The notes under the pieces: generated by a model
What the model saw: only the letters and a program-made list of their open reading frames with translations
What the model was told of the DNA's origin: nothing
The model's database searches: none
Translations under genes and position numbers: made by a program
Shown: positions 42,723-54,325 of the stretch, one piece after another
How the letters are laid out: each line of letters opens with the position of its first letter
Position numbering within the stretch: the stretch's first letter is position 1
DNA from: Eurosta solidaginis
Lineage: Eukaryota; Arthropoda; Insecta; Diptera; Tephritidae
Length of the DNA: 64,000 bases
Reading direction: 5' to 3'
NCBI RefSeq assembly: GCF_040869045.1
Contig: NC_090324.1
Span: 59,983,346-60,047,345, forward strand

Positions 42723-44255
42723 CATTTGAACAAATTTTACATGTTTTTGTTTTTGCAGATTTTTTGTAAAGATATCAGAAACATTTTCATTGGTGGAGAC
42801 GTACTCTAATTCTATTACTTTTTGTTAGACAACTTCTCGGTTATAACGATATTTCAAATCTAACTGCTTGGTTCGCTCGTGGAACACAGGGTTCTTTGAA
42901 ATTTGAATTGCGCTCATGTTGTCGCCTTTTAACTTAACAGGACCGATGTCGTGAATAAAACCAACTTCCTTAAGTAAGCGCCGCAGATATACAACCTGTT
43001 TTGCTGCCGTACTTAAAGCGATGTACTCAGCCTCTGTGCTGCTCAATGCGACTACATCTTGCTTCTTTGCTTGCCAGGAAAAAGCGCTACCCGCCAAAAA
43101 GAACGAATATGACTTCCTATCTAAATCGTTACTCGCCCAATCCGCATCCGCATAGCCATAGGCTTGCCATTTTTGCAGTACTGTAACTTTAAATTGATGG
43201 TCTTTGATAAGTATCGTAGGACATGTTTTGCACCAGTCTCAAGTTCGGTGTGGGGTTCTTGGTTTCTTTGTGCTAATAGACTTACTGCGTGCATAATGTT
43301 TCGCCGCGTTGAAATGGCCAAGTATATTAAAGATCCAATTAACGATTGATAGCTTGTTGCGTCTATTTTAGTGCACTTGTCATTTCTGCAGCTTACCTGA
43401 AAACCAGGATCTAGAGGTGTGCCTACCGGACGACATGATGTCACACCATACATACTCAATAACTCGTTTATATAGTTCTTCTGACACACAGAAATCGCAC
43501 CTGTCTTACCCTGACGTTCTATTTCGAAGCCAAGAAAAAATGTCATTGCCCCGCTATCGTGTAGTTGAAATTAAGACGATAATGATTTTTTAATGCTCGC
43601 AATCTCTTTCTCGCTTGGACATGCTAAGATAAGATCGTCGACATAAACGGCAATGTAATTATAATTGCCATTGTATTGTTTGACATACAAACACGGTTCG
43701 CTTTTGCATGGGCTAAAACCCATATCTTTCAATGCTACATCAAGCGTACTATTCCAGTGTCGCCCAGACTGCTTTAAGCCGTAAATGGCTTTATTTAGCT
43801 TTAAAACTTTATTAGGATTTTTATTGTCTACAAATTCTTCTGGTTGTTTAAGGTAAATTTGTTCCGTAAGCTTACTATTGATATGTGCATTGGAAATATC
43901 GATCTAATGTAAGTGAAGCTCTTTCTCAACGGCAATAGCAAGTAGCATACGTATTGTTTCATATCGTATTACAGGCGAAAAAGTTTCCCAGTAATTTAAA
44001 CCCAGCTGCTGACTGAAGCCTTTTGCTACTAGTCTCGACTTAAACTTTTGAATATTGCCATCTGAATCATCACTTCGATCCAATCGATTTTTGACCATCA
44101 GGCAGATATACTGCTGACCAAGTGTTGTTAGCAAGAAGCGCCGAATATTCTTCTTCCAATGATTTCTTCCACTCAAAGGAGTATTCGCTTGACAATGCTT
44201 CTTTGACCGATCGAGGGGTTTCTACATCTTCACCATATTTTAGATAATTTAACAT
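42723..44255 (-). pseudogene. Copia-1 reverse transcriptase and RNase H
   Basis: On the minus strand: SFEWKKSLEEEYSALLANNTW, FKSRLVAKGFSQQLGLNYWETF, IYLKQPEEFV, AIYGLKQSGRHWN, a YVDDLIL motif near 43640, FFLGFEIERQ, SLIGSLIYLA, then RNase H with WQAKKQDVVALSSTEAEYIAL and NENVSDIFTKNL. Stops near 43904 (where LHLHQID is expected, the Gln codon is TAG), near 43560 and elsewhere break the frame. The C-terminus runs without a stop into the hexamer satellite. Confidence 0.75.
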
Positions 44256-44261
44256 CTGATA

Positions 44262-45355
44262 CTATTTTTTGGGACGCCCTACTTGACCAGTGTGCATAAT
44301 TTTTGGCCTACCTCGACCGCGACGTGATTCGTTTTCATTTCTATGACACTCACCTATTATTTGCATTTCATCCGGAACGATGCCATTCTCTGCAACATTG
44401 CCTACATTTGCGTCTTCTACCTCTGTTTCGCCTTCGGTGCAACTTTCAAACTCGTCATCTTCTTTCCGCTCTTCTTCAACATTACGATCGTCGGTTTTTA
44501 AAAAAATTGTAGCAATGTCATTTTCATCTCTGTTTTTGGTGTCACCTTCGGGCACAGCTAAGTTGACTTCATCTTCTAAAAATTTTACGTCACGTCTTAC
44601 ATAAATTTGCCTCGTTTCCTTATCATACAAGCGATAAGCTTTTACAACCTCAGAATATCCTACGAACAAATATTATTTGCCCTTTGCGCTGAATTTACCA
44701 CGCTGCGTTTTATTTAACGCGAATGCGCGCGAACCAAAAACTTACCGACGGCTTTTTGTTGTACCAAACCTCATATGGAGTGCAATCTCTAAGTAATTTT
44801 GTAGGTGCGCGATTACGTAAATATACATCTGTGTGTATCGCTTCACCCCACAATTCTTGTTCTATATTTGCATGCACCAGCAAATTTCTAGCCATTTCTA
44901 AAATTGTGCGGTTAACTCTCTCTGCCACTCCATTTTGCTGAGGAGTATATGGCACAGTTAACTGCCTTTTAATTCCGTACTCATTTAAAAACTCGGTAAA
45001 TTTATTGTTTATGTATTCCGTATCATTGTCACTACGGAGCTTTTTAATTTTTTTTTTTGCGTTTGACATTCGACCATATTTTTGAATAATTTAAATTTTC
45101 AAATACTTCGCTATTTTCTTTAATACAATAAACAAAAATCATTCTCGAGAAATCGTCAATAAATGTGAGAAAGTATCGTGCACCACCTACTGATTTTACG
45201 TTTATGGGTCCACATACATCTGTATGCACAAGCTCTAATATTTCTTTTGACTCAATTTCACATTTGTTCGGAAAAGTCATTGCACTTAATTTTGCTTTGT
45301 TGCATGTGTCACAATTTGTTTTTGTTTTCACATCTTTTGTGTCCAAACCTCGCAC
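44262..45355 (-). pseudogene. Copia-1 integrase and linker
   Basis: TNCDTCNKAKLSAMTFPNKC (end of the zinc region), LELVHTDVCGP with the first Asp, YFLTFIDDFSR, LRSDNDTEYINN with the second Asp, VPYTPQQNGVAERVNRTILE with the Glu, then the linker MFVGYSEVVKAYRLYDKET and a GRPK tail. The normal GxEF is changed (SDNDTEY), and frameshifts occur near 45060 and 44700. Confidence 0.75.
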
Positions 45356-45442
45356 TAATCCTTTGTCGGCAATTTTCTTTAAACTTTCGAAGTTTATATG
45401 ACCATATCGATTATGCCACTCTAAATTATTTAAATAAATTTT

Positions 45443-46635
45443 TCAACCTTGTACTAGCGCATTGAATATAAACAAATCATTTTGTAATCTAGCTTTAAGC
45501 AATGTTAACCCTATGGAGTTTTTTACTTCCACAACATATTTTTTGAATACCCCTGTATGTTTATGCTGCAGAGCTTTGTTAACAGAATAAAAGTTCATTT
45601 TCAGTGAAGGCACAAACAATACATTACGTAGCTCTATTTCACATTCATTTATTTTTATTTTGACCGTACCTATACCTTGTGAGTAAGTGAAATTATCTGC
45701 TGCTAACATAACTTTTTCTCGTTTTTCGATGAATGACACGAACATATTCTTTTCGCAACACATATGTATGTGTTGTTGCGCCACTGTCGACACACCAATT
45801 GTGTTTACTTCGTTCATCCCACACAGCAGCAGCATATACAGCGTAAGAAAGCTCGCTAATTTTAGAACTTTTTTATCTTCACGATCATATTGTTGTTTGC
45901 CCTTTCTTTTGCATTGTGAAGCCGTATGGCCACGCATGCCACAACTAAGGCATTTACCCTTGAACTCGTTTGACATTACATGACTTTTTGCTTTTGTATT
46001 TATTTTATTCCATTATGCGCTGATTCTCTTACACTTGTATAAACAGCTTGCGCAGGAGCTTTTTGATCTGCTTGTTGTTCCCTTCTAGCACCCTCTTCTA
46101 ACAGCTTTACTTTTAAAGTACTGAAACTCGGCAATTCATCACGAGTCTCGATAGCTACCACGAAGTTTTCGTACTCGGACGGTAAACTAGATAATAATAT
46201 TATGACTTTTAGCTCTTCGTTTAACTCGATGTTCACTTCGGCTAATTTATCTACGACTTCGGCAAACGAAGTTAGATAAGTTGACATGCTTTGACCAGCA
46301 GACATGCTGCAACCAAGCAACTTTTTATAAAGCGAAACTTTTTGTAAAGGTCCGCTTGGCACATGAACATCTCGAAGCCTCTCCCATGCTTCCACTGAAG
46401 TTTTACAAGCCTTAATATTGCTGAGTTGCGTCGGTTTTACGCATAAAATAATATTAGCTAGCGCTTTTTGATCATCTTGATCCCACTTTTCTGCATTTTC
46501 ATCACTGCGCTTACAATCTTCATTAACGATGCGCCATTGGTCCATATTAACCAATATGCTGCGATTTTGCATGCACCACACATCATAGTTATTATCGCTC
46601 AGTTTTTCGATTTGCAAACTCGAATTCATTTTCAA
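45443..46635 (-). pseudogene. Copia-1 gag and protease
   Basis: The ATG at 46635 starts a UBN2/DUF4219-type gag: EKLSDNNYDVWCMQNRSILV, AWERLRDVH, YLTSFAEVVDKLAE and LLSSLPSEYENFV. After a stop near 46000 comes the zinc knuckle CLSCGMRGHTASQC, a protease site VDSGATTH near 45790 (shifted frame), VLFVPSLKMNFYSV and GLTLLKARLQNDLFIFN. Confidence 0.75.
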
Positions 46636-46693
46636 AAATTTTATTTTGTAAAACCCGATTAATTATTAAATTTTAAATAACTTCACACGCTAT

Positions 46694-46707
46694 CTGGGCC
46701 CATAACC
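46694..46707 (-). other. Copia-type primer binding site (initiator tRNA-Met)
   Basis: On the minus strand ggttatgggcccag is complementary to the anticodon-stem region of insect initiator tRNA-Met, the half-tRNA primer known for copia. It lies 3 bp inside the LTR end and about 60 bp before the gag ATG. Confidence 0.75.
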
Positions 46708-46709
46708 TT

Positions 46710-47265
46710 TGTCGGTAGGAATTGGAAGGGGATTTGTATACTTGCGTGAATGTCCGGTACAATAAAAGAAAAGCACTTCTTAGTTCAACGATTTAATGAG
46801 GACTAAAAGATAAAATTCATGTGTACATATAGTTAACTCATCAATATATGTAATATGTCTTATTCATTCTAATTATTAGAAATATGTTCACTTTTTTTGT
46901 GGTCTGCATGTAAAAACTATGACTACGAATCACGTATTTCAAAAATATATGACGTAAACGTAACTATTTGATAAATTTTGAAGCTTCTAGCCGTAAAGAA
47001 GGGGCAAAATGACAGTTTATATGAAGTATATAATATATATACCACCGATCTCTATAATTTTTTCAGACAACAATATATGCTATATAAAGTTCCGAGGATA
47101 TTGAATGCTACAAAATGACTGGATTTTATTCAATTTTGGTAAACGTTACAGAGTTATGTATATAAAAAGAAAATGAGAAAAAATGACATACGTGCATATG
47201 TTACAGATTTGTATTTCATTGTAATAAATTTCATAAATAGTACGAACTGCTTCGCCTCTCCAACA
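46710..47265 (-). mobile_element. LTR-like segment between copia-1 and copia-2
   Basis: On the minus strand it starts tgttggagagg just after a purine run (gagaggagg) that would be the polypurine tract of copia-2, and ends ctaccgaca just before the primer site of copia-1. The ends tgttgg/ccgaca are nearly inverted. At 556 bp it is either one LTR serving both elements or two LTR pieces abutting. Confidence 0.55.
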
Positions 47266-47286
47266 CCTCCTCTCGAATTAGTGAGT

Positions 47287-48694
47287 TTAGTTCAGTTCCA
47301 AATGATCCGTAAGGCCCAAATTTAAAGAACAAGATGCATGTTTTATTTGAGTTAGACCTTTAGTGAGTACATCAGCTGGCATTGATTCTGTTGGCATGTA
47401 CTCAAGTGTGATCATTTTATTTTGTATGCAGTCTCTGATGAAATGATGGCGAACATCTATATGTTTGGTTCGCGGTCGAAAGGTAAAGGACAATGCCAGC
47501 TTTTGTGCGCTTTGGTTATCGTTATATAATTTAATGCTGGCACACTTGACTCCGACTTCGCTTAAAGCACCTTTCAAGTAAAGAGCTTCTTTTGCTGCTT
47601 CAGTTATTGCGATATACTCGGCCTCTGTACTTGAAAGCGAAACAGTACGTTGCTTACGCGCTTCCCAACTTATAGCAGAACCAGTGTATATGAAGGCGAA
47701 ACCAGAATATGATCGCCTATTTATCGTGTTTGCCCCCCAATCTGCATCAGCTACACCAAATAATTTTGCTTCTGTTTTCTTGTAAAGCAAACCATAATTC
47801 AATGTAACTTTAAGTTACCGTAAAATTCTCTTAGCTGATTTCCAATGCTCTTCGGTATAATTGGAATTAAATTGAATCACAAAATTTACAGCGAAAGCTA
47901 TATCTTGTCTAGTGGAAACCGCTAAATACATTAAAGCCCCGATTAAATTTTGGTAGGCAAATTTTGCCATTACGTTATCATCTCTTATTTCTGGCATGGC
48001 AAGTTTACAATTTGCCTCTATAGGAGTTTTAGCAGGTTCACAGTCTATCATACCAAACCGATCTAAAACTGATCGAGCATACGTTTGTTGCGATCAAAAT
48101 ATTTCGTGCTTCTCCATATTTTGGTGGAAGTCTATTCCCAAGCACCGTTTTACTTGCCCAATATCTTTCATATCAAAGCTTTCAGAAAGAGTTCGTTTGA
48201 TATCGCTAAGCCATCTATTATTATTCGACGCCAAAAGCAGATCATCGACATATATGACTACTAACAGTATGTCACTGCCCTCGCGTCGCACATAGAAACA
48301 AGGATCGAACTTCGTTGCATGTAACCAAATTTCATTAAATGTTTGGGATAATTTATGATACCACATTAAACCTGACTGACTCAGGCCATACAACGCCTTA
48401 TTTAATAAGCATACAGGTTTTTTGTTTTGCCCTAATAATTTTTGCCACGAGCTGTGCGCTTTATTTCATTACTATGCTATGTGGGGCCCTTTAAACCAAC
48501 AGGGTCCCCTTGCTGTATCTTCTTTAGTACGCCCTCGAGTTTATCTGGTACGTTCATATAAACGCCTTCATCCAGTTCTCCGTTCAGATACTCTGTAACC
48601 ACATCCATCTGATAGATTTCCAGACCGAGTTCAGCTGCCAACGCTGTAAAAAGGCGAACAGAGGTGGAGCGAACAACTGGAGATGATGTTTCAT
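47287..48694 (-). pseudogene. Copia-2 reverse transcriptase and RNase H
   Basis: ETSSPVVRSTSVRLFTALAAE, YQMDVVTEYLNGELDEGVYM, GLSQSGLMWYHKLSQTFNE, VVIYVDDLLLAS, LIGALMYLAVSTRQDIAFAVN, then RNase H with ADADWGANTINRRSYSGF, SLSSTEAEYIAI, RTKHIDVRHHFIRD and MPADVLTKGL to a stop at 47287. Frameshifts near 48430 and 48080 and a stop near 47812. Clearly a different family from copia-1. Confidence 0.75.
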
Positions 48695-50251
48695 TTCTTT
48701 TCATTTCATTTCATTTATTTGCAGTCAATGGAATAAATTCTTACAGACTAAATATATTAAATAGTTCTTAAATTCAATGTATAGCTAAAAGTATGCAACT
48801 TATATACATATATGGACCGGAGAACTTAAAATGCAGAGTTTAAAATAATTAAAAATTTAAACCTTGGTAGTGAAAAATCCAAGGAAACCGTAACGCTCAG
48901 TGAGTTAAACTCACGTATAGCACGGGCAATAGGAGCATTACAGGCATAATTAGTTCTAAGATTATCACCATAAAAGGGATAGAAATTTCGGAGAGAACGT
49001 TGAGGGACATTAAATCGAAACCACTGCAGTAAGTACAGGCAGTCAATAAACCCATTAATAATGTTATAAACGAAACTTAAGCAGATAATAGATCTACGAT
49101 CCAACAATGTCTTAATATTTAATAGCAAGAGACGAGAAGAATAAGGGGGCATAGGTTCAGAGAATTTTATAGTATTACGCCTAACGAAACCAAGCATAGA
49201 ATATGATTTAGCAGTTATATAGTTTACGTGATTGTTAAACGAGAACTTACTATCAAATATAATACCAAGATCTTTAACCTCATTAACACACTGAAGCTCA
49301 CAATTGGAAATTCTGTAAATCGTATGTAGTGTACTAGTTGTTTTCGAATAAGTTATGTGGAAACATTTGACGGGGTTCAACGAAAGATGAGATTCCTCGC
49401 ACCAGCGGTAGAGTTTGTTAATGGCATTTTGTAATCTTGAGGCATCATCTGGCCCCTTAATTGCTGAGAATAGCTGCAGATCATCAGCGTAAAGCAAACA
49501 CTTGGCGAACGAGAAGCAACTACTAACTTCGTTGATGAAAAGAATAAAGAATAACGGTCCCAATATACTACCCTGAGATACACCAGAAATGGCAACAAAA
49601 GGCTTGGAGGATACACCATCAATATTAACAACACATTGCCTGTTAAATAAATAAGAGGCAATCCATAGCAGAAACGAGGAATGAAAGCCAATAGAAGCTA
49701 ATTTTCCTAGTAAAACTCTATGAGAAACTCTATCAAAAGCTTTAGAGAAATCTGTGTAGATGCAATCCACTTGAAACACAGCAAAAAATACAATATTCAC
49801 TAAAGGCAGCAAGATTAGAAACAGTTGACCTGCCAGCGCTAATCCATGTTGATAGGGAGAAATGAGAGATTTAACAGCAAAACTTAGCTTTGCATTGACG
49901 GCACCCTCAAAAATCTTGGAAATAGTAGACAGCTTGGATATGGGCCTGTAGTTGCGGACATCGTTCTTGTTACCACTTTTAAAAACTGGGGTAATGGAAG
50001 TTATTTTCCAATCATTAATGAACGTCCCAGAAGGCAAGGATTTATTGAAGGTCAGTCTTAACGGATATATTAAAGCTGGACAGCACTTTAGCACTTTAGG
50101 GCACAAGCCATCAGCATCAGACCGATAGGAGGATTTTAATTTATTAATGGCTTTACTAATATCCTCAGAAGAGAGACATAGCGATCCAAAGTTAACAGCA
50201 CAGCCCTGACTCTCCGGAAATTCAAATATTTGATTATTATAATCTTCTGGG
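48695..50251 (-). mobile_element. 5'-truncated LINE nested in copia-2
   Basis: RT sequence SLCLSSEDISKAINKLKSS, LTFNKSLPSGTFINDWKI, NYRPISKLSTISKIFE, YTDFSKAFDRVSH, GVSQGSILGPLFF, LLYADDLQLF and LNPVKCFHITYSK, a jockey/CR1-type pol. The 3' end (plus strand 48691-48720) is an (ATTTC)n-like tail. It joins the copia frame at the 5' side without a stop, making one 634-codon chimeric frame. tcat occurs at both borders (48691-48694, 50252-50255), a possible short target duplication. Confidence 0.75.
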
Positions 50252-51793
50252 TCATGATAATCTTCGCCTGGACGTTGAGCGTAGTCCTTTGCTACTAACC
50301 GAACCTCTTTCAGATTCATAGAAAAATCGTTCTTTGTACGAAAAACGAATTTATTACCATTTCTATTGATCGGTTGATCAACTATTTGCCATGTTTTTTT
50401 TTTAATATGTGCAATAAATTCATCTTCAAGCGCTTTCAACCACGCACTAGCATCGTCCGATTCCAATGCATCTTCAAGTGTAAGTGGATCTTCACTTGCA
50501 ATAGTTGCTGAGTTTTCATCACATTCGAAGAAATCATCGTAATCACCGATATCTTCTTCTGAAACGGCATATTCACCCGGTTTTTTGTATACCTTTCGTG
50601 GTCTGCTAATTTGACCAGTGTAAACATAAGTAGGCCGACCTCTACCACGTTGAGGTTTCGTTTCAACTTTTTCAGCTTCAGGTAATTCTACCAATTCTTC
50701 ATTTTCGACGTTACGTTTTTCATTTATCAAATTTTTATTCTCAAGTAAAATTTCAATTTTATTTTCATCTTTATTATAGTCTTCAATGTTATCGTCAAAA
50801 CCGTTGTTATCAATAAATTTTACGTCGCGGCTTGTTATAACTCGCTTTTTAGTTTGTGAGTATAATTGATATGCTTTCGATTCATTTGAATACCCGACAA
50901 ATATACATGGTTCCGCAAGCGATTAAAATTTTCCTATTGCAGGATTTTTATTAAGTACATATGCCTTTGAACCGAAAACTTTCATATGCGCCACTGTCGG
51001 ATTTTTATTTGTCCACACGCGATATGGTACTTCACTTGTTATTCTTGTGATACAACGATTGCATGAAGCAGGTGCACTCGATTGCTTCATCATACAGCGA
51101 GCCATTTCAACAAGAGTTCTATTTTTACGCTCAGCCAAATCTTTTGCTGCGGGGTATATGGAGTCGTAAGTCCACGTCTTATTCCAGGTTCGCGCAAAAA
51201 ATTATCAAAATCTCTATTGCAGTACTCGCGTCCGTTGTCTGATTGCAACGCTTTAATTTTCTTGCCGGTTAAGTTCTCTACCTTTGCTTTATATTGTTTA
51301 AAAGATTCGAATACCTCCGATTTTTTCTTAATAAATTATATCTCACACCATCGTGATTTTTCATCAATAAAAGTTACGAAAAATTTCGCGCCACCATTGG
51401 ACGCATGCTTCATTGGGCCACATACATCGCTGTGAACTATCTCGAGTACATCACTCACTCTGTTTTCGCTCGATTTTGGAAAAGAAGAACAAACTTGCTT
51501 TTCACTGGCACAAATTTCACAATCTGACAGCTTTTCATTTTGAATGAAATTTATACCATATACTGCACTCTCTTTGGCCATTAATTTAAGATCACTTCAT
51601 TAACATGACCCATTTTATAGTGCCACAAATTAATATTATTTTTCGTATTGGCCAAATGTACAAAGTTCTTTGGAGTTTTGAGATAATATAAATTACCTAT
51701 TCTCTCTGCTTCTAACACTATGTTATTAGCACTGTCTCTAATAATGGCACCGCTTGTAATGTGCGATTTCAGAATTTTCAATTTTTCAAACAA
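50252..51793 (-). pseudogene. Copia-2 integrase and RT N-terminal region
   Basis: Pre-integrase LHYKMGHV-like sequence (LWHYKMGHVNEVILN, 51590), CEICASEKQVCSSFPKSSE, LEIVHSDVCGPMKHASNGGAKFFVTFIDEKSRW, then NRTLVEMARCMM, YRVWTNKNPTVAHMKVFGSKAYV, the linker with RGRGRPTYVYTGQISRPRK, and RT N-terminus AWLKALEDEFIAHIKKKTW up to GEDYH. Gag and 5' LTR are missing. Confidence 0.75.
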
Positions 51794-53030
51794 TTAATTT
51801 CCAGCGTATTAACGCAAGATCATCTTAGTTTCCAATTGTAATAGAGTAGAGTTTCGTTCAATTGTATTTCCATATGGCGGAAGTCATATGTTATGCCAGA
51901 AAACCGAACGAAAACCGGCTTGGCTTTAGTTTTGCAGACCGACAATCCTTCTTTTGGATTCGTTTCTCACCTAAGTCGGACGTCTTTAAAAAACATAAGC
52001 CTTTGGACCATAATTGATTATAAACTTGGTAATCATCGCATTTAGTGGGAGATACACCGATCGGATACAGTGTTACTCTCTCAACACAATTTACAACGTT
52101 TTTCATGAGGTGGTTGAGGTAATGAAGGAGACCAACAAAGCGGTCAAACGATATAAACCACGCGGACTGAAACATGGCAGCAGAGCACACAAAGTATTGA
52201 AGAAAAAATATATTTAGTGCGGAAAATAATAAAATGTGTAGTTAATTAAATAATCTAGAAACTTTGAAGTGAAAGGGTGGTGTAGCCATCATTCAGAACA
52301 AGGCTAACTATATAAAAAAATTTAAGAAATAGAAATTCGCAAGTATATTTTGTATCAAACAAAAAAAAGAAAGTTTTAAAAGTATTTAGCGACGCAATTA
52401 AATTGATCCTAGTGTAGAAACAAAAATAGAAAGTTCGCAAAAAAAAATATATCTCGCTGATTCAAAAAAAAAAAAAAATAAAAAAATTTATATATATATA
52501 TATAGAGATATATATATATGAGACAAAAAAAATATATATATATGAAAATTAGTTGAAGTCATCACGTATGTAAATACTTGCAAAGTTGGCAAAAACATAC
52601 ATTACGACGCAAATCTAAAAAAGATAAAAGGAAATAACAAAATCAGACTAAATTTGTACATAAATAATTGTATACAATGCGAATATACCAACGGTACAGT
52701 TTTTTAGAGTAAAGTAAAAAAATTATTTATAATAATACAAAATCCATTGTAAAGAAATGAGGAAATATTAGTTTATGTACGAGAAGAACGGTCTCTTTAT
52801 GCAAAAATAAGTGTAGTAATATTTGAAGCTGAAAATAGTAAGTGCTATTAAATGTTGTTTTATATAATAAACAGGCGACACGAAACCAAAGAAAAAGGTT
52901 TAAAAAGGTGCGGTTAATTCACTATACAAAAAAAAAGACACATATTTACGAAGGATTAATTGTCATATCGGTCATAAAACACAAAAAAAAGGGAGTTAAA
53001 AAAAATTTAGTTGCGGCAAAATTTCAGACA
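51794..53030. other. AT-rich region, no recognised gene
   Basis: Contains a (TA)n run at about 52487-52520 and many A runs. A frame at 52014-52217 is short and unrecognised. The word acaccctaatatt near 53026 resembles the MITE end at 32312. Confidence 0.4.
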
Positions 53031-54325
53031 CCCTAATATTATTTACGCGGTTTCTTACCACTCATCATACTTATATGCATACATACATGGTTTCCCAAAA
53101 ATAAATGCAGATCAACACACATACATGGAAGCGCTTTCATCGTGGGCTGTAGCAGTAATTCAAAATGTAAGTCAACCTTTAGTAAATTAATTTTTTCTCT
53201 TTGATTGTGTTTGGTATTTCATAACTCAGAGAGTGAGTTATGTTAGCATGGTTGTAGAGGTGAGTTAGTTTGATCAAAAATTTTCAAGTGAACCCTTTCG
53301 TTAGACATTTAAAAAGAATTAGATTTTAACATTTTGGTTGGATAGAGTTGAAGAAAAAAAAAAAAATGTTCGAAGTTGAAGTACAAATGTTGCGATATCA
53401 CTAACATTATTGCTCTCTGCTAATGTGAAATAACAACCACACATGCATTATAATTTATTTCCCGAATTTAATATGGATTTTACATTGGTCATCTCTGTAA
53501 AAATTTATGTATGAGAAGGTGGGTGACCGTGGTGTTACATGAACATGCACATATATTACGTGGTGCACCTTTAACAGCGTTGCAAGCAAAGCTTTAATTT
53601 TGTACATTTTTTTGATATCGTTTACGCCTCCTATAAAACAACATTAGTAGCATAAAACTGTGCAGATAAGCTTTGAAAAAAGGAGGAGGTTTCAATCCTT
53701 TTAATTTTAAGGTTATGCGAATTCCACACAGAAGCTTTATTAAATCATAAACATTTTTTTATGAAACAGTTAAATTGTCTATAGGTTTACACACAACCAT
53801 TAGCTTCATCAGCTGCCATACGGCAAAATTTCATATTTCCTTTTTTACATACAAAAAATAAGTCAAATGGAAAATTGTCTTTTTTTGGACTTTGTGAACA
53901 ATATGAATAGAACGCAGGTGTAGTTATGTATAGACAGCACACCTGAGCGTAAATGTACTGGTTTTATTCAAAAGCCGTTTTATCTTGTGCTGCCAATGCT
54001 GCAGGAGTTCAACTGCAGATATTTACTTTTCAGCTTTTTATTAAATATTGAAAATAATAAATCTTTAACGTTCAAGCCTGAGTTTTCTCGAGAGTCTCGA
54101 CCTGGAAAACAATACTTCCTTTCGAGAAGACGTCACGCCGGTTGCGAACAACGCCCTGGAGGGCCACCAAAGGCTTAACTAACAGCCCCCTGCTAATAAA
54201 TATTTCTCTTTGCTCTCTTCTAATCTATTCCTTCTCTGTCTTTTTCTCCACCTACAACATCACAAAATCATTAATTATGTTGTTAGCCAAATTCAGTGTA
54301 AATCATTCACTTAATTATTTTTATA
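53031..54325. other. No gene seen upstream of the CR1-like LINE
   Basis: AT-rich with no conserved frame. The last 200 bp, cttttcgagaagacgtcacgcc onward, may be the upstream part of the LINE, but ORF1 is not recognisable. Confidence 0.3.

Noticed and set aside
40752..42725. 657-codon and 580-codon frames (Leu-Thr, Asn-Phe, Val-Lys repeats)
   Set aside because: They are readings of the hexamer satellite; the same sequence is open on both strands and has no non-repeat protein content apart from the adjoining copia tail.
46710..47265. Calling this firmly the LTR of copia-1 alone
   Set aside because: The purine tract and TG start on the other side fit copia-2 equally well, so ownership was left open.
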